A stretch of 64,000 nucleotides of DNA from Streptomyces albicerus (GTDB taxonomy: Bacteria; Actinomycetota; Actinomycetes; Streptomycetales; Streptomycetaceae). A model generated the notes under the pieces. That model was not told where the DNA came from and did not search any database. It was given only the letters and a program-made list of their open reading frames with translations. The translations under genes and the position numbers were made by a program. Positions 7,381-15,532 of this stretch are shown in pieces; position 1 is the stretch's first letter, and the number at the start of each line of letters is the position of its first letter. Location of the stretch: NCBI RefSeq assembly GCF_008905045.1, contig NZ_VWMY01000023.1, positions 69,938 to 133,937 on the forward strand, given 5' to 3'.

Positions 7381-7890
7381 TACGAGGAGGGTGTGTACGT
7401 CCTCGCCGTGCCGGACCGTGCCTGCCCGGCGGAAGCCGTGCCGTTCGAGGAGGCGGACCGAGGCGGTGTTCTCGGGGAAGGGGTCGGCATAGAGGGGGCG
7501 GGTCTTCTCCTCGCGGACGAAGAGGGCGAGGGCGCTGGTGCCGATGCCCTGGCCCCAGTAGGGGCGGCCGAGCCAGTAGCCGATGAAGCGACGGCCGTCC
7601 TCCCCTTCCCCATCCGCCTCCCCCTTGTCCTCCCACCAGGCGACGATGTGGCCTGCCGGACTGCCGTCCACGGTGACCGTCCGTACGAAGACGGTGTCGT
7701 CCCCGAGGATTCGGGTGGCCCAGTGGGTCATGAACCGATCCCGTGGCCGGGGAGCGAACCTCGACCGCCGGACCGCCTCGGCGTCCTGCTCCTGCTCGAA
7801 GAACACGTCGAGGTCGGCTTCTTCCACGTCTCGCAGCTGTACGTGCGGGTGTAGTTGGGAGTGTGGCTGTGCGCGCGCGTCGTCGCTCAT
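7336..7890 (-). CDS. GNAT family N-acetyltransferase
   Basis: This 184-residue protein is a RimJ/RimL-like GNAT enzyme that transfers an acetyl group from acetyl-CoA to an amine. It has the motif A segment IGYWLGRPYWGQGIGTSAL, with the acetyl-CoA pyrophosphate loop, and the motif B region PFPENTASVRLLERHGFRRAG. The substrate is unknown; the overall pattern is like antibiotic- or protein-acetylating members. The start ATG at 7890 follows from similarity beginning about residue 15. The last residues come from a tandem duplication. It lies downstream of the F420-type oxidoreductase gene on the same strand, 62 bp away. Confidence 0.9.
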   Translation of the reverse strand: MSDDARAQPHSQLHPHVQLRDVEEADLDVFFEQEQDAEAVRRSRFAPRPRDRFMTHWATRILGDDTVFVRTVTVDGSPAGHIVAWWEDKGEADGEGEDGRRFIGYWLGRPYWGQGIGTSALALFVREEKTRPLYADPFPENTASVRLLERHGFRRAGTVRHGEDVHTLLVLQEAIEDAPAPGGD

Positions 7891-7952
7891 GCCGAAGGAG
7901 TCTGGCACCAGGCACTGACAGTCGGCGTGAGCGACGACGGACCGGCGCGAGC

Positions 7953-8843
7953 TTACGAAGCCCGGGGAACGAGGGGGCGTACGTCCTCGGCCGCGAAGCG
8001 GATGAAGCCCTCGGGGTCGGGTTCGTCGGCGGTGGGCTGGAGGACGACGGTGTCGGCGCCGGCGTCCGCGAGGCGCTGGACGGCCTCGGCGACGGCCTCC
8101 GCGTTCCCGGCGACTCCGAGGTCCGGGACGGATGCCAGGTCCTCCGTCTCCAGCTCGGCGTGCAGACGGGCGGCGGCGTCGGGGCCGGTGGCGGTGAGGA
8201 GGTAGACGATCACGGGGTGGGAGGCGTCGGTACGGGAGGCCAACTTCCGCCCCTCGTCGATGAGTTGGCGGGCCTTCCGTACGCCCTCCGGTGTGGTGCT
8301 GGCGGTGAGGATGGTCCCGTCCGCAGCCTCTCCGGAGAGCCGTAGCGAACGCGGGCCGGTGGCTCCCGCGAGGATCTCCACCGCCGCCTCCGGGGGCGGG
8401 GGCCAGTCGAGGGCGACGTCGTCGAGCTTCACGTACCGGCCGTTCGTGGTGACGCGCTCGCCCCGCAACAGCGCGCGCAACGCCACGAGGTGCTCGCGCA
8501 GGAGCGTCACGGGCGACTCGGCCCTCGCCCCGACCTGTCCCATCCAGTCCTGTACGCCGTGACCGACGCCCAGGATGACGCGGCCCGGGAAGAGGCGGTG
8601 CAGGGTGGCGGCTTCCATCGCGGTCACGGCGACGTTCCGCAGGGGCACGGGCAGCAGCCCCACCCCCACCCGCAGGCGTTCCGTCCAGGCGAGCGCTGCT
8701 GCCGCCGCCGAGATCCCTCCCTCCAGGAAACAGTCCTCCCACAGCCACAGCTCCTCCAGCCCCGCGTCTTCCGCGACGCGAGCCATCGGGCGTAGGCGTT
8801 CCGGGGGCAGTTGAGGCCGAAATACAGCACCGAGTGCAGTCAT
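7953..8843 (-). CDS. LLM-class (F420-dependent) oxidoreductase
   Basis: This 296-residue protein is a luciferase-like TIM-barrel oxidoreductase of the F420-dependent group common in actinomycetes. It shows the N-terminal EDAGLEELWLWEDCF strand, the LPVPLRNVAVTAMEAATLHR block, GRVILGVGHGVQDWMGQ and the C-terminal ADTVVLQPTADEPDPE region. It probably uses reduced F420 to reduce or oxidise an unidentified substrate. Its start faces the large inverted repeat at 8952, so its promoter must lie between the two or within the left arm. Confidence 0.9.
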   Translation of the reverse strand: MTALGAVFRPQLPPERLRPMARVAEDAGLEELWLWEDCFLEGGISAAAAALAWTERLRVGVGLLPVPLRNVAVTAMEAATLHRLFPGRVILGVGHGVQDWMGQVGARAESPVTLLREHLVALRALLRGERVTTNGRYVKLDDVALDWPPPPEAAVEILAGATGPRSLRLSGEAADGTILTASTTPEGVRKARQLIDEGRKLASRTDASHPVIVYLLTATGPDAAARLHAELETEDLASVPDLGVAGNAEAVAEAVQRLADAGADTVVLQPTADEPDPEGFIRFAAEDVRPLVPRAS

Positions 8844-8951
8844 GCGGCCTTCCTACCCGGGGGTCGGACGGGGGACAACTCCTTTGTGGGGGTGAGGGGT
8901 GGGAACGGGCCGTGTTTGTCTTCTGAGGCGGGCCCAAGTCACGAGACTGAG

Positions 8952-9818
8952 GTGGGGACCGCCCGCTTCTTGGCCAGTGTCGTGCTTCCACGCCCCGAGT
9001 AAAGGGCGCTCCCTCCGGTCGCGTCGGCTACGCCGATTCCGCTGCGCTCCACCCTTGACTCGACCCGCTCCAGCACGAGTGAGAAGCGAGCGGGCGGCCC
9101 GGAAGAGTGGGGTCCTGAGGCAGACCTGCGGGCAGGTGGGCTGGGCGGCGGACCGGGACTTACGGACGCGGTCGCGCCTCGCCAGCACGCCGGGTCGGCT
9201 CAGCGGCTGACGGCCGGTGGGTGGGGGCGCGACCGCGTGTCGCCCGCACGCGGGTCCTCGGCTAAGCGCCCGACCGCCGGTGGAGGGCCATTCCCATCCA
9301 GTCCAGCCACCCTCCCGGGCCGTCCGGCCCCGTCCAGGTGGTGATTGGAAGCTTTGGGACAGGCAGGGTGCACATCACCCCAGGTCGCCGACACCTCTGG
9401 CTCTCCCGGCTGTCCCAAAACTGCCAATCATGGCCCAGACGACGGTGGCACACCCCATGGGACCCCGCCCGCACCCTCCCTCATCCACCCGCACGTGCGC
9501 CGACGCCCGACACCCGGCGCCACGGATCCGCCATCGCGCTCGCGCCTCACCCACCGGCCGTCGGCCGCTGAGCCCACCCGGCGTGCTGGCGAGACGCCAC
9601 CGCGCCCGCAAGCCCTGAGCACCCTCACTCCCCGCCCTCCCCTCGGCCGACCTGGGACCCCTTTCCCCTGGGCCGCCCGCTCGCTTCTCACCCGTGCTGG
9701 AGCGGGCCGAGTCAAGGGTGGAGCGCAGCGGAATCGCCGCAGGCGACGCGACCGAAGGGAGCGCCCTTTACTCGGCCCGCGGAAGCACGACACTGCCCAA
9801 GAAGCGGGCGGTCCCCAC
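8952..9818. repeat. 867-bp giant inverted repeat, no coding content
   Basis: Outer arms 8952-9113 and 9655-9818 are inverted copies of each other, with about 10 mismatches over the best 150 bp. Nested inside, 9179-9237 pairs with roughly 9533-9594, and 9342-9361 pairs with roughly 9409-9430. The order of paired blocks is kept right to the centre near 9390, with diverged sequence between. Open frames here have no family resemblance. The 1.07-kb gene-free stretch 8844-9915 is almost wholly this structure. It may be two inverted copies of one element or a single foldback element. Confidence 0.8.
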
Positions 9819-9915
9819 GTTCACTTGAGAGTTGGCTGCAGGACTACTCCGCCACTACGCCGCAGGGACTCGGGGTGCGTCCTGCGAGAGTGGGGTAAGA
9901 GCTCAACCTGCCGAG

Positions 9916-10188
9916 TCACGCCTCGTCGGGGGCCTCCGGCCGAGGAGCAACGTACGTCCCCCGCTGCGGAACGGTGAAGACCAGCCCCTCCTCGACAAGC
10001 ACCGCGATCGCGCGCCGCACAGTCGTACGCGCAAGCCCGTACTGTTGCACGAGCTGCGTCTCGCTGGAGATGGGCCTGTTGGGCTGCCAGTCACCCCGCT
10101 CGATCCGGGCGCGCAGGATGCCCGCCAACTGCCGGTAGGGCGTAACCGGTCCATCGTGATCGATTTCAGCGTCCGGTTGGAAGTTCAT
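9916..10188 (-). CDS. Short GntR-family regulator (DNA-binding domain only)
   Basis: This 90-residue protein is almost entirely a GntR winged helix: PYRQLAGILRARIERGDW, ISSETQLVQQYGLARTTVRRA and VLVEEGLVFTVPQRGTYVAP. There is no effector-binding domain, unlike classical FadR, HutC or MocR members (usually over 220 residues). Such short forms are common in Streptomyces, often near mobile or conjugative elements. It is divergent from a three-gene cassette and probably represses it. The ATG at 10188 fixes the start, since upstream sequence is not conserved in character. Confidence 0.88.
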   Translation of the reverse strand: MNFQPDAEIDHDGPVTPYRQLAGILRARIERGDWQPNRPISSETQLVQQYGLARTTVRRAIAVLVEEGLVFTVPQRGTYVAPRPEAPDEA

Positions 10189-10227
10189 GGTCAGGAAGCT
10201 ACTCGTACAGATAAGCGCCTTGTCATT

Positions 10228-10256
10228 GAGATACGTCTCTATACGTAGCGATACAA
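10228..10256. promoter_or_regulatory. Candidate GntR operator
   Basis: GAGATACGTCTC (10228-10239) has GAGA/TCTC inverted arms. ATACGT recurs 10 bp apart (10231 and 10241), about one helical turn. The region is AT-rich compared with its surroundings and lies between the divergent gntR-like gene and the 10349 cassette. Confidence 0.4.
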
Positions 10257-10348
10257 GCCGAGCTAAGTTGTGTTCCGAAACAAGCGAAAACCCCGGCGAC
10301 GGAGGCAACCGTCCCGGGGCATGGCCGACGCTGCAAAGGAGCGCCAAC

Positions 10349-10645
10349 ATGCTGGACCTTACCGTCCGCTTCCTCTCCCGGATGCTGAGCATCTGCACCC
10401 CACGCCCCCGGGGCCGCCACCGCCTCGGAACGATCCCGATCCCGCCCCTCCGATTCACCCCTGCCCCACCGCCCCGCTTCACGGAGATCCTCGACGGCAA
10501 CACATCCCGCCTCGTACGCCCCTACGTCCTGAACCCCGCCGAACACCGCCGCCAACGCGAACGCCGCCGCGCCCTCTACCTCGCGACACTCGGCATCGAC
10601 GTCGACCCGGACCACATCCACGGCATCCCGACGGCCGCCCGATGA
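10349..10645 (+). CDS. Small basic protein of unknown function
   Basis: This 98-residue protein starts at an ATG preceded by AAGGAG. It has no domain I recognise. The first 15 residues are moderately hydrophobic, the middle is Pro/Arg-rich, and the C-terminus has a charged helix (NPAEHRRQRERRRALYLATL) ending in a short acidic tail. It overlaps the next gene by four bases (ATGA), so the two are translationally coupled. It belongs to the GntR-flanked three-gene cassette. Confidence 0.65.
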   Translation: MLDLTVRFLSRMLSICTPRPRGRHRLGTIPIPPLRFTPAPPPRFTEILDGNTSRLVRPYVLNPAEHRRQRERRRALYLATLGIDVDPDHIHGIPTAAR

Positions 10646-11004
10646 CCCGCCCCGCCGTACGGATGTGCGCCCGCTGCCACCACACGACCAACCGCCCGGT
10701 CCTGGTCCACGAGGTACACGCGGCAACGGGTCCCGGCTTCAACGTGTACGCGTGCCCGGAGTGCGCCGACCACTACCCGCCCATGACCGACGCACTGGTA
10801 CTCCCGGAGCCCAGTCCTCGCCGCTCCCGCCTCACCCTCCGCGTCTACAAGGTCGACGCGGACGGCGCTGTGACCGAGGACCGGGGTGAGGTGAAGGTCC
10901 TCACCGGCGGCCGAGCCGAGCCACTACCGCACATGTCGGCGTATCCACCGTGCGAATGCCCGGGCTGCCGACCGCCACAGCGCAGCACGACTCAGGAGAC
11001 CTGA
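10642..11004 (+). CDS. Small zinc-ribbon-like protein
   Basis: This 120-residue protein has two CxxC pairs, CARC near residue 9 and CPEC near residue 40, spaced like a zinc ribbon. A third Cys cluster, CECPGC, lies near the C-terminus. The function is unknown; the fold suggests nucleic-acid or protein binding. It overlaps its upstream neighbour by ATGA and the downstream XRE gene by a single base, so the three genes form one operon. Confidence 0.72.
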   Translation: MTRPAVRMCARCHHTTNRPVLVHEVHAATGPGFNVYACPECADHYPPMTDALVLPEPSPRRSRLTLRVYKVDADGAVTEDRGEVKVLTGGRAEPLPHMSAYPPCECPGCRPPQRSTTQET

Positions 11005-11315
11005 TGAGCAACGGACGAGAGCACACCGTCTGGAAGATCCCACCCGAGCACCGCGAAAGCCCGGTCCGCCGCGCCACCGGACGGCGCATCGCCTTCGGCC
11101 AGGCGGTCTACGCCCGCCGCTCAGCCCTGGGTTGGTGCACAGCCGAACTGGCCCGCCGGTCCGGGATGTCCGCCCGCGACATCGAGCGCATCGAGGAAAG
11201 CGGAGTCGATCCGACCCTCGAACTCATCGAGCAACTGGCCACCGCCCTCAAGTCGGTGGCGCGGATCACGCCAGGCACTCGCCCCGAGTTCCGCTTCGAG
11301 GAGTCCGCCACCTGA
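11004..11315 (+). CDS. XRE-family helix-turn-helix protein
   Basis: This 103-residue protein carries a Cro/C1-type helix-turn-helix: AVYARRSALGWCTAELARRS, MSARDIERIEES and ELIEQLATALKS, in the usual order of helices 1 to 5. A basic N-terminal arm of about 25 residues precedes it. It is probably a DNA-binding regulator, or the antitoxin half of a pair, though no toxin domain is evident in its two neighbours. AGGAG upstream sets the ATG start, which overlaps the previous stop by one base. Confidence 0.85.
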   Translation: MSNGREHTVWKIPPEHRESPVRRATGRRIAFGQAVYARRSALGWCTAELARRSGMSARDIERIEESGVDPTLELIEQLATALKSVARITPGTRPEFRFEESAT

Positions 11316-11389
11316 ACGGTGCTTCACGGCGCTGGGACACCCTCATCGCGCCAGCAACGCGTAAATCCCTGCAATCCAACTCCCATACA

Positions 11390-11422
11390 CGGCCCTGAAC
11401 GCACGCGCGGCGTTCGGGGCCG
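11390..11422 (+). terminator. Stem-loop after the XRE cassette
   Basis: CGGCCCTGAACGC (from 11390) pairs with GGCGTTCGGGGCCG (to 11422) around a short loop, with one or two mismatches. There is no T-run, as is common for Streptomyces terminators. It lies 75 bp after the XRE stop and ahead of the next transcription unit. Confidence 0.5.
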
Positions 11423-11581
11423 CCGCATGTCCAGACACCTTCGGGCCACATGTGCAATCAACTTGCCCTAATTCCTCCCCATCCGCCCAGCCGTGCAAGG
11501 AACTTCGCTGTGGCGAAACTGATCGCCACACAGATACCGTCATTGCTCTTGACTGCATCTTTGTCTCACGGGGAGTTCACT

Positions 11582-12256
11582 GTGAAGCGCCGCTCTTTGC
11601 CCGTTGCTGCCGCGTCCGCCGCGACCGCAGCCCTACTCCTGACGGCCTGCGGCAGCGGGGACGACAAGCCCAGCGACAACGACAAGATCGCGGGAGCCGA
11701 TCAAGGCAACGCAGAGCAGTCGGCTTCACCAAGCGCATCCGCCGAAGCGGACGGTATCGACCGTCCGAAGATGGCGTTCCCTTCGGACTTCAAGATGGTG
11801 TTCGACCGGACGGAGCCTTCCGATGCGAAGGAAGCCGCCGCGCTCAACGATGCCGAGAACTTCGTCCGTGCCATCAACCACGGCATCGTCCAACAGGACG
11901 TGGCAGACGCGGCGTACAAGTTCTACTCGGACCCCCGAGGCACCGCCCAGGCGTACGCGAAGAAGCAGATTCAGCAGTACATCGACGGCGGATGGACCGT
12001 CACGGGCACACAGCGTTACACCGACGCCAAGGTCACTCTCGCGAGCGGCGGCAACCGCGCATCAGTGTCCTTCTGCGACGACGACTCGAAGTTCTACGGC
12101 AGGGAGATCAAGTCCAAGAAGGTGCTCAGGACCAATCCGAGCGACAAGGACTACTACTTCTTCGAGATCGTCATGACCACGTCCAAGGATGCCAAGGGCC
12201 TTTGGACTGCCGAGGCCATCGAGGTGCAGACGGAGGCAACGCAGTGCAAGGCGTGA
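11582..12256 (+). CDS. Lipoprotein of the type VII-like cassette
   Basis: This 224-residue protein starts at GTG (GGGGAG upstream) and has a basic n-region, an Ala/Leu-rich h-region and a lipobox LLTAC, so it should be anchored outside the membrane. An acidic linker follows to about residue 60. The C-terminal half (RAINHGIVQQDVADAAYKFY to the end) is a compact alpha/beta domain with two Cys that could form a disulphide. I do not recognise a named family. Its stop overlaps the next gene, which in turn precedes the WXG100 gene, so it looks like the first gene of a seven-gene cassette. Confidence 0.78.
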   Translation: MKRRSLPVAAASAATAALLLTACGSGDDKPSDNDKIAGADQGNAEQSASPSASAEADGIDRPKMAFPSDFKMVFDRTEPSDAKEAAALNDAENFVRAINHGIVQQDVADAAYKFYSDPRGTAQAYAKKQIQQYIDGGWTVTGTQRYTDAKVTLASGGNRASVSFCDDDSKFYGREIKSKKVLRTNPSDKDYYFFEIVMTTSKDAKGLWTAEAIEVQTEATQCKA

Positions 12257-13293
12257 AGCGGACGGCTCTCCCCCTAGTCGGTGCGGTGGCTCTGCTCCTG
12301 GTACCTGCACAGAACGCGTTCGCCGGCGGCCCGACGGACAAAGGAACCACGGACACAAGCACCGACAGCGGTCTCAAGGACGACGCTCTCTACGCCAAGG
12401 CAACGGCGATCTCGTACGACACCTCGAAGAACGGCTCCGGGGCATCCGTCGGACCTATCACGGCCAGCGGTAGTAACTGGACGCCCCCTGCTTGCTGGCA
12501 CGCCCCCTTGTGGACGGCGAAGCAGTTCGCCAAGGAAACAGAGGACGGGTACAGGGAGATCTCAGGCGACCCCAATCAGCCCGCACACTCCAGGAGGGGC
12601 ACGTACGAATTCCGGCAGATCTACAAGGACGGCGAGTACAAGAACTACAACCTCGACAAGCAGGACGAGGGCATGTGGTGGGGAGCTGTCGAGAACCCGA
12701 ATGCTCCCATCCTCGAGCGGACCGCCTGCAACTCGAAACTGCCTTTCTGGGTCGAGAACGGCGAAACGCCTGAAGTCGAGACCGCCATCACGCCGGAAAT
12801 CCTCGCCGGTCTCGCCTACGAGCAGATCAAGGTCCCCGGCACCGAGGTGACGCTGGCGCCCGACGGCACCACCAAGGTCAACCTCCCCACCTGGGCCTGG
12901 CTGGACAAGGGCGAATTCAAACCTGTCTCGGTGACGGCGTCACTCAACACACCTGGTCTGAACATCCAGGCCACCACCACAGCAAAAACCGTCTCCCTCA
13001 AGCTCGAACCGGGCACTACGGACGCCGAGACCTACCCCGCCTCCGGCGAGTGCCAGATCAACGACGACGGTTCGATCGGCGAGCCCTACGCCAAGGGCAA
13101 GGCCAGCGAGACACCGCCCTGCGGCCTCAGGTACCTCCGCTCCTCCGGCAACGGAACGTATGAACTCCAGGCGACCATCACCTGGGACATCGCCTGGACC
13201 GGAACCGGCGGCGCGGGTGGAGACCTTCCCGACGGCGCCTTCGGCAACGACCAGGCCGTCACTGTCCAAGAGATCCAGTCCATCAACCGCTAG
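12244..13293 (+). CDS. Exported protein of unknown function
   Basis: This 349-residue protein has a Sec signal peptide ending near AQNAFAGG and no lipobox, so it is secreted or wall-associated. The mature part contains several Cys and Trp residues, a Tyr-rich middle (RQIYKDGEYKNYNL) and a beta-rich C-terminal half. I recognise no domain. I chose the GTG at 12244 because GGAGG is seven bases upstream; the GTG at 12253 is also possible. It overlaps the lipoprotein gene, so the two are translationally coupled. It lies 18 bp before the WXG100 gene. Confidence 0.78.
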   Translation: MQGVKRTALPLVGAVALLLVPAQNAFAGGPTDKGTTDTSTDSGLKDDALYAKATAISYDTSKNGSGASVGPITASGSNWTPPACWHAPLWTAKQFAKETEDGYREISGDPNQPAHSRRGTYEFRQIYKDGEYKNYNLDKQDEGMWWGAVENPNAPILERTACNSKLPFWVENGETPEVETAITPEILAGLAYEQIKVPGTEVTLAPDGTTKVNLPTWAWLDKGEFKPVSVTASLNTPGLNIQATTTAKTVSLKLEPGTTDAETYPASGECQINDDGSIGEPYAKGKASETPPCGLRYLRSSGNGTYELQATITWDIAWTGTGGAGGDLPDGAFGNDQAVTVQEIQSINR

Positions 13294-13311
13294 ACCACTG
13301 ACGGGGGAACA

Positions 13312-13614
13312 GTGAGCGACATCTACATCGACTCCGAAGTACTTGATCGCGTACGCGGAAACATCAAGCGCATCGGCGACATCATGGAGCGCCCCGGCCG
13401 GGAGATGAACGAGGTCGACGGAAACTCCATGGGGGTCACCGAACTGGCCACGCGTATGAACGACTTCGGCGACGAGTGGTCGTACGGGATCAAGCAGATC
13501 AAGAAGTTCTCCGGTTCGGCCGTCAAGACCCTCGACAAGATGCAGAAGGCGTTCGAGGAGATGGACGACAAACTGGCCCAGGAGCTGCGCAAGGCGCGGG
13601 AGGACTGCGCGTGA
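13312..13614 (+). CDS. WXG100/ESAT-6-like protein
   Basis: This 100-residue all-helical protein has the size and hairpin layout of WXG100 proteins. Two amphipathic helices (about residues 5-45 and 52-98) meet at a turn containing FGDEWSYG, where Trp-x-x-Gly replaces the canonical Trp-x-Gly. A C-terminal charged helix follows. Such proteins are small type VII secretion substrates or partners. It begins at GTG. Its stop overlaps the GTG of the next gene (GTGA), and that gene encodes a larger WXG-type protein that could be its partner. Confidence 0.82.
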   Translation: MSDIYIDSEVLDRVRGNIKRIGDIMERPGREMNEVDGNSMGVTELATRMNDFGDEWSYGIKQIKKFSGSAVKTLDKMQKAFEEMDDKLAQELRKAREDCA

Positions 13615-14885
13615 GCGACCCGTTCGCGTGGGGATCTCCCACTCAGACTTCTCCGCTCAAAGACCAGTTCCCGGTCCTTGAGTTCGTCCCCTGCCCGGGT
13701 GAGCCTCATACCGCCAAGCACGTGGCTGCCATAGTGAAGCGGACCGCCAAGGCGCTGGACGAGATATCGGATGTCCTGCACGGCACGGGAGAGGGCGACT
13801 GGAAGGGGCGCCACGCCGAAGAGTTCCGGAAGCAGTTCGACGATGACTTCCGGCCCAAGGTAGATGCGGCGAAACGGTCCTTCAACAGGGCTGCGAGGGC
13901 ACTGGGGGACTGGGCCGACGCGATGCCGGAATGGCAGCGCAGGGCGCTGGTGCTGGAGAGCAGGGCGCAGGACGCCCGCGACGCGCAGCAGGCGGCGAAG
14001 GCGAAGCTGGCCGATCTGCCGCCCAAGCCGCTGATCGATCTGCCGCCGAAGGACGACGCCGAGGCACGCAAGCAGGAGAAGACCGAGAGGGACCGATCCT
14101 CCGCGGAACTGGCAGCCAACACCGCGGAAGCGGACCTGGACAAGATCCGAGCACAGGCCCGGAAACTGGCGAGCGACTACGACCTGGATGGCCGGGCCGT
14201 TGCGCGGCGCCTCGACAAGGCGATGGACATCGCGCCGAACGAGCCCGGCGCGCTGGACAAGCTGGGCGACGCTCTCGTAGGCATCGGCAAGGCGCTGGGC
14301 GCGCTCGACGACGTCATATCCGAGGCGGTCAGCGCGGCCGTGGCCGACGCCGTCAAGTGGCTCGCGGAACACGCCAACTCCATCGCCGCACTTGGCGATG
14401 TGCTCGCGACCATGAGTGCCGTGCTGGGCTCGATCTCGCTCGTCCTCCTTCTCGTCGCCCCGGTGACCGGCCCGCTGGCCCCCGCGTTCGCCGCCGCTGC
14501 AGCCGGCGTCGGGGTCGCCTCAGGCGCCTTCGCACTCGGTGCGCTGGGACTGCACAGCACCGCTCGGGCGGTCGGTGGCGACTCCGTGGTCTCCAATCGG
14601 ACGCTGGCCCAGGACGCTCTGGGTGTGCTGCCATTCGGGGGTGCCTTCAAAGGTGTCTCAAGGGTGGTCGCGGCCAGCCGCGCGGCGGACGCGGCGGCCA
14701 ACTTCGGCCTGGTGGACACCGTTGCCTCCTTCATCGCCGATCCAACCGCACTCGGATACTTCATGCCGCAGAACGACCGACAGACCGTCGAAGCGGCACT
14801 CCCGGGCGGTGGTCTGCTCGTAGCGTTCGAAAACGCCTGGAAAGCTGGCAGCGAGAAGGACAAGGCAGCCCAGCAGGGAAAGTGA
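13611..14885 (+). CDS. Large WXG-domain protein, putative type VII-secreted protein
   Basis: This 424-residue protein has an N-terminal helical WXG-type domain with GDWKGRHAEEFR near residue 65 (the Trp-x-Gly turn). A long charged coiled-coil segment spans about residues 100-200. A strongly hydrophobic Ala/Val/Leu stretch near residues 265-310 could insert in a membrane. The last 110 residues are an Ala/Gly-rich tail. No nuclease, deaminase or other toxin domain is visible. By layout it resembles proteins annotated as putative T7SS-secreted proteins in Streptomyces. It is coupled by GTGA overlaps to both the WXG100 gene and the next membrane-protein gene. Confidence 0.75.
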   Translation: MSDPFAWGSPTQTSPLKDQFPVLEFVPCPGEPHTAKHVAAIVKRTAKALDEISDVLHGTGEGDWKGRHAEEFRKQFDDDFRPKVDAAKRSFNRAARALGDWADAMPEWQRRALVLESRAQDARDAQQAAKAKLADLPPKPLIDLPPKDDAEARKQEKTERDRSSAELAANTAEADLDKIRAQARKLASDYDLDGRAVARRLDKAMDIAPNEPGALDKLGDALVGIGKALGALDDVISEAVSAAVADAVKWLAEHANSIAALGDVLATMSAVLGSISLVLLLVAPVTGPLAPAFAAAAAGVGVASGAFALGALGLHSTARAVGGDSVVSNRTLAQDALGVLPFGGAFKGVSRVVAASRAADAAANFGLVDTVASFIADPTALGYFMPQNDRQTVEAALPGGGLLVAFENAWKAGSEKDKAAQQGK

Positions 14886-15532
14886 GCCACACGATGAAAG
14901 ACGCAGAGATCCTGGCCCACTTCGACGGGCGAGGCCGTGCCGAGTTCCTTCTCGGCGGCTTCGAGGGCAGGCACTCCGACAAGATCACGGCGATCGCGTA
15001 CGAACTCGGCTATGACCTTCAAGCAACCGAGATGCCGAGCAAGAGCACGATCCGCCTGATCTTTGTGCGGAATGACTCTCCAACGGCGCGCCAGCGCGCC
15101 CAGCAGACTCATGGCCGGTTGCGCGCGGGCGGCCCGCTCCTGCAGGTGTGGGCCGCCCCTGCCGCCCAGCCCGGGGCGACCACACCCGTCACAGCCATCG
15201 ATATGGCATCCAAACGGCGAGGTCTCGCCGCCTACGAGGCCAACGGGGTGAAGGGCTTCGCTGTTTTCGTCGCTCTGCTCAGCCTCGGGTGCTTCATCGT
15301 CGCGTGGGTACAGCGCGACACGCCGGGCACTGCCCTCGCGATGGTAATGCTGGGCATTCCCTTGGCCGTGACCGCAGCTTTGATCCCTCGGTGGACGAAG
15401 CGCTGGTACGAAAAGAACCGGCGGCTGGTGGATCTCTACGACCAACAGCGGGCCGGCCAGGTAGGGCCCCCACCGCCCCCGCCAGCTCCCGGGCCCACCG
15501 ACCAACGCCCTGGCGAATGGGACGGGCAGTGA
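14882..15532 (+). CDS. Two-helix membrane protein of the type VII-like cassette
   Basis: This 216-residue protein has a soluble N-terminal domain of about 105 residues (KITAIAYELGYDLQ and STIRLIFVRND are its clearest strands and helices). Two adjacent membrane helices follow (GFAVFVALLSLGCFIVAWVQ and ALAMVMLGIPLAVTAALI), then a Pro-rich cytoplasmic tail. No known family is recognised. It may start at GTG 14882 (overlapping the previous stop) or ATG 14894. Its end overlaps the next gene by GTGA. The tight packing suggests that it works with the WXG proteins. Confidence 0.72.
   Translation: MSHTMKDAEILAHFDGRGRAEFLLGGFEGRHSDKITAIAYELGYDLQATEMPSKSTIRLIFVRNDSPTARQRAQQTHGRLRAGGPLLQVWAAPAAQPGATTPVTAIDMASKRRGLAAYEANGVKGFAVFVALLSLGCFIVAWVQRDTPGTALAMVMLGIPLAVTAALIPRWTKRWYEKNRRLVDLYDQQRAGQVGPPPPPPAPGPTDQRPGEWDGQ

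Noticed and set aside
8844..9915. Several open frames inside the giant inverted repeat
   Set aside because: They are Arg/Pro-rich, occur in mirrored pairs because of the repeat, and lack ribosome-binding sites and family resemblance.
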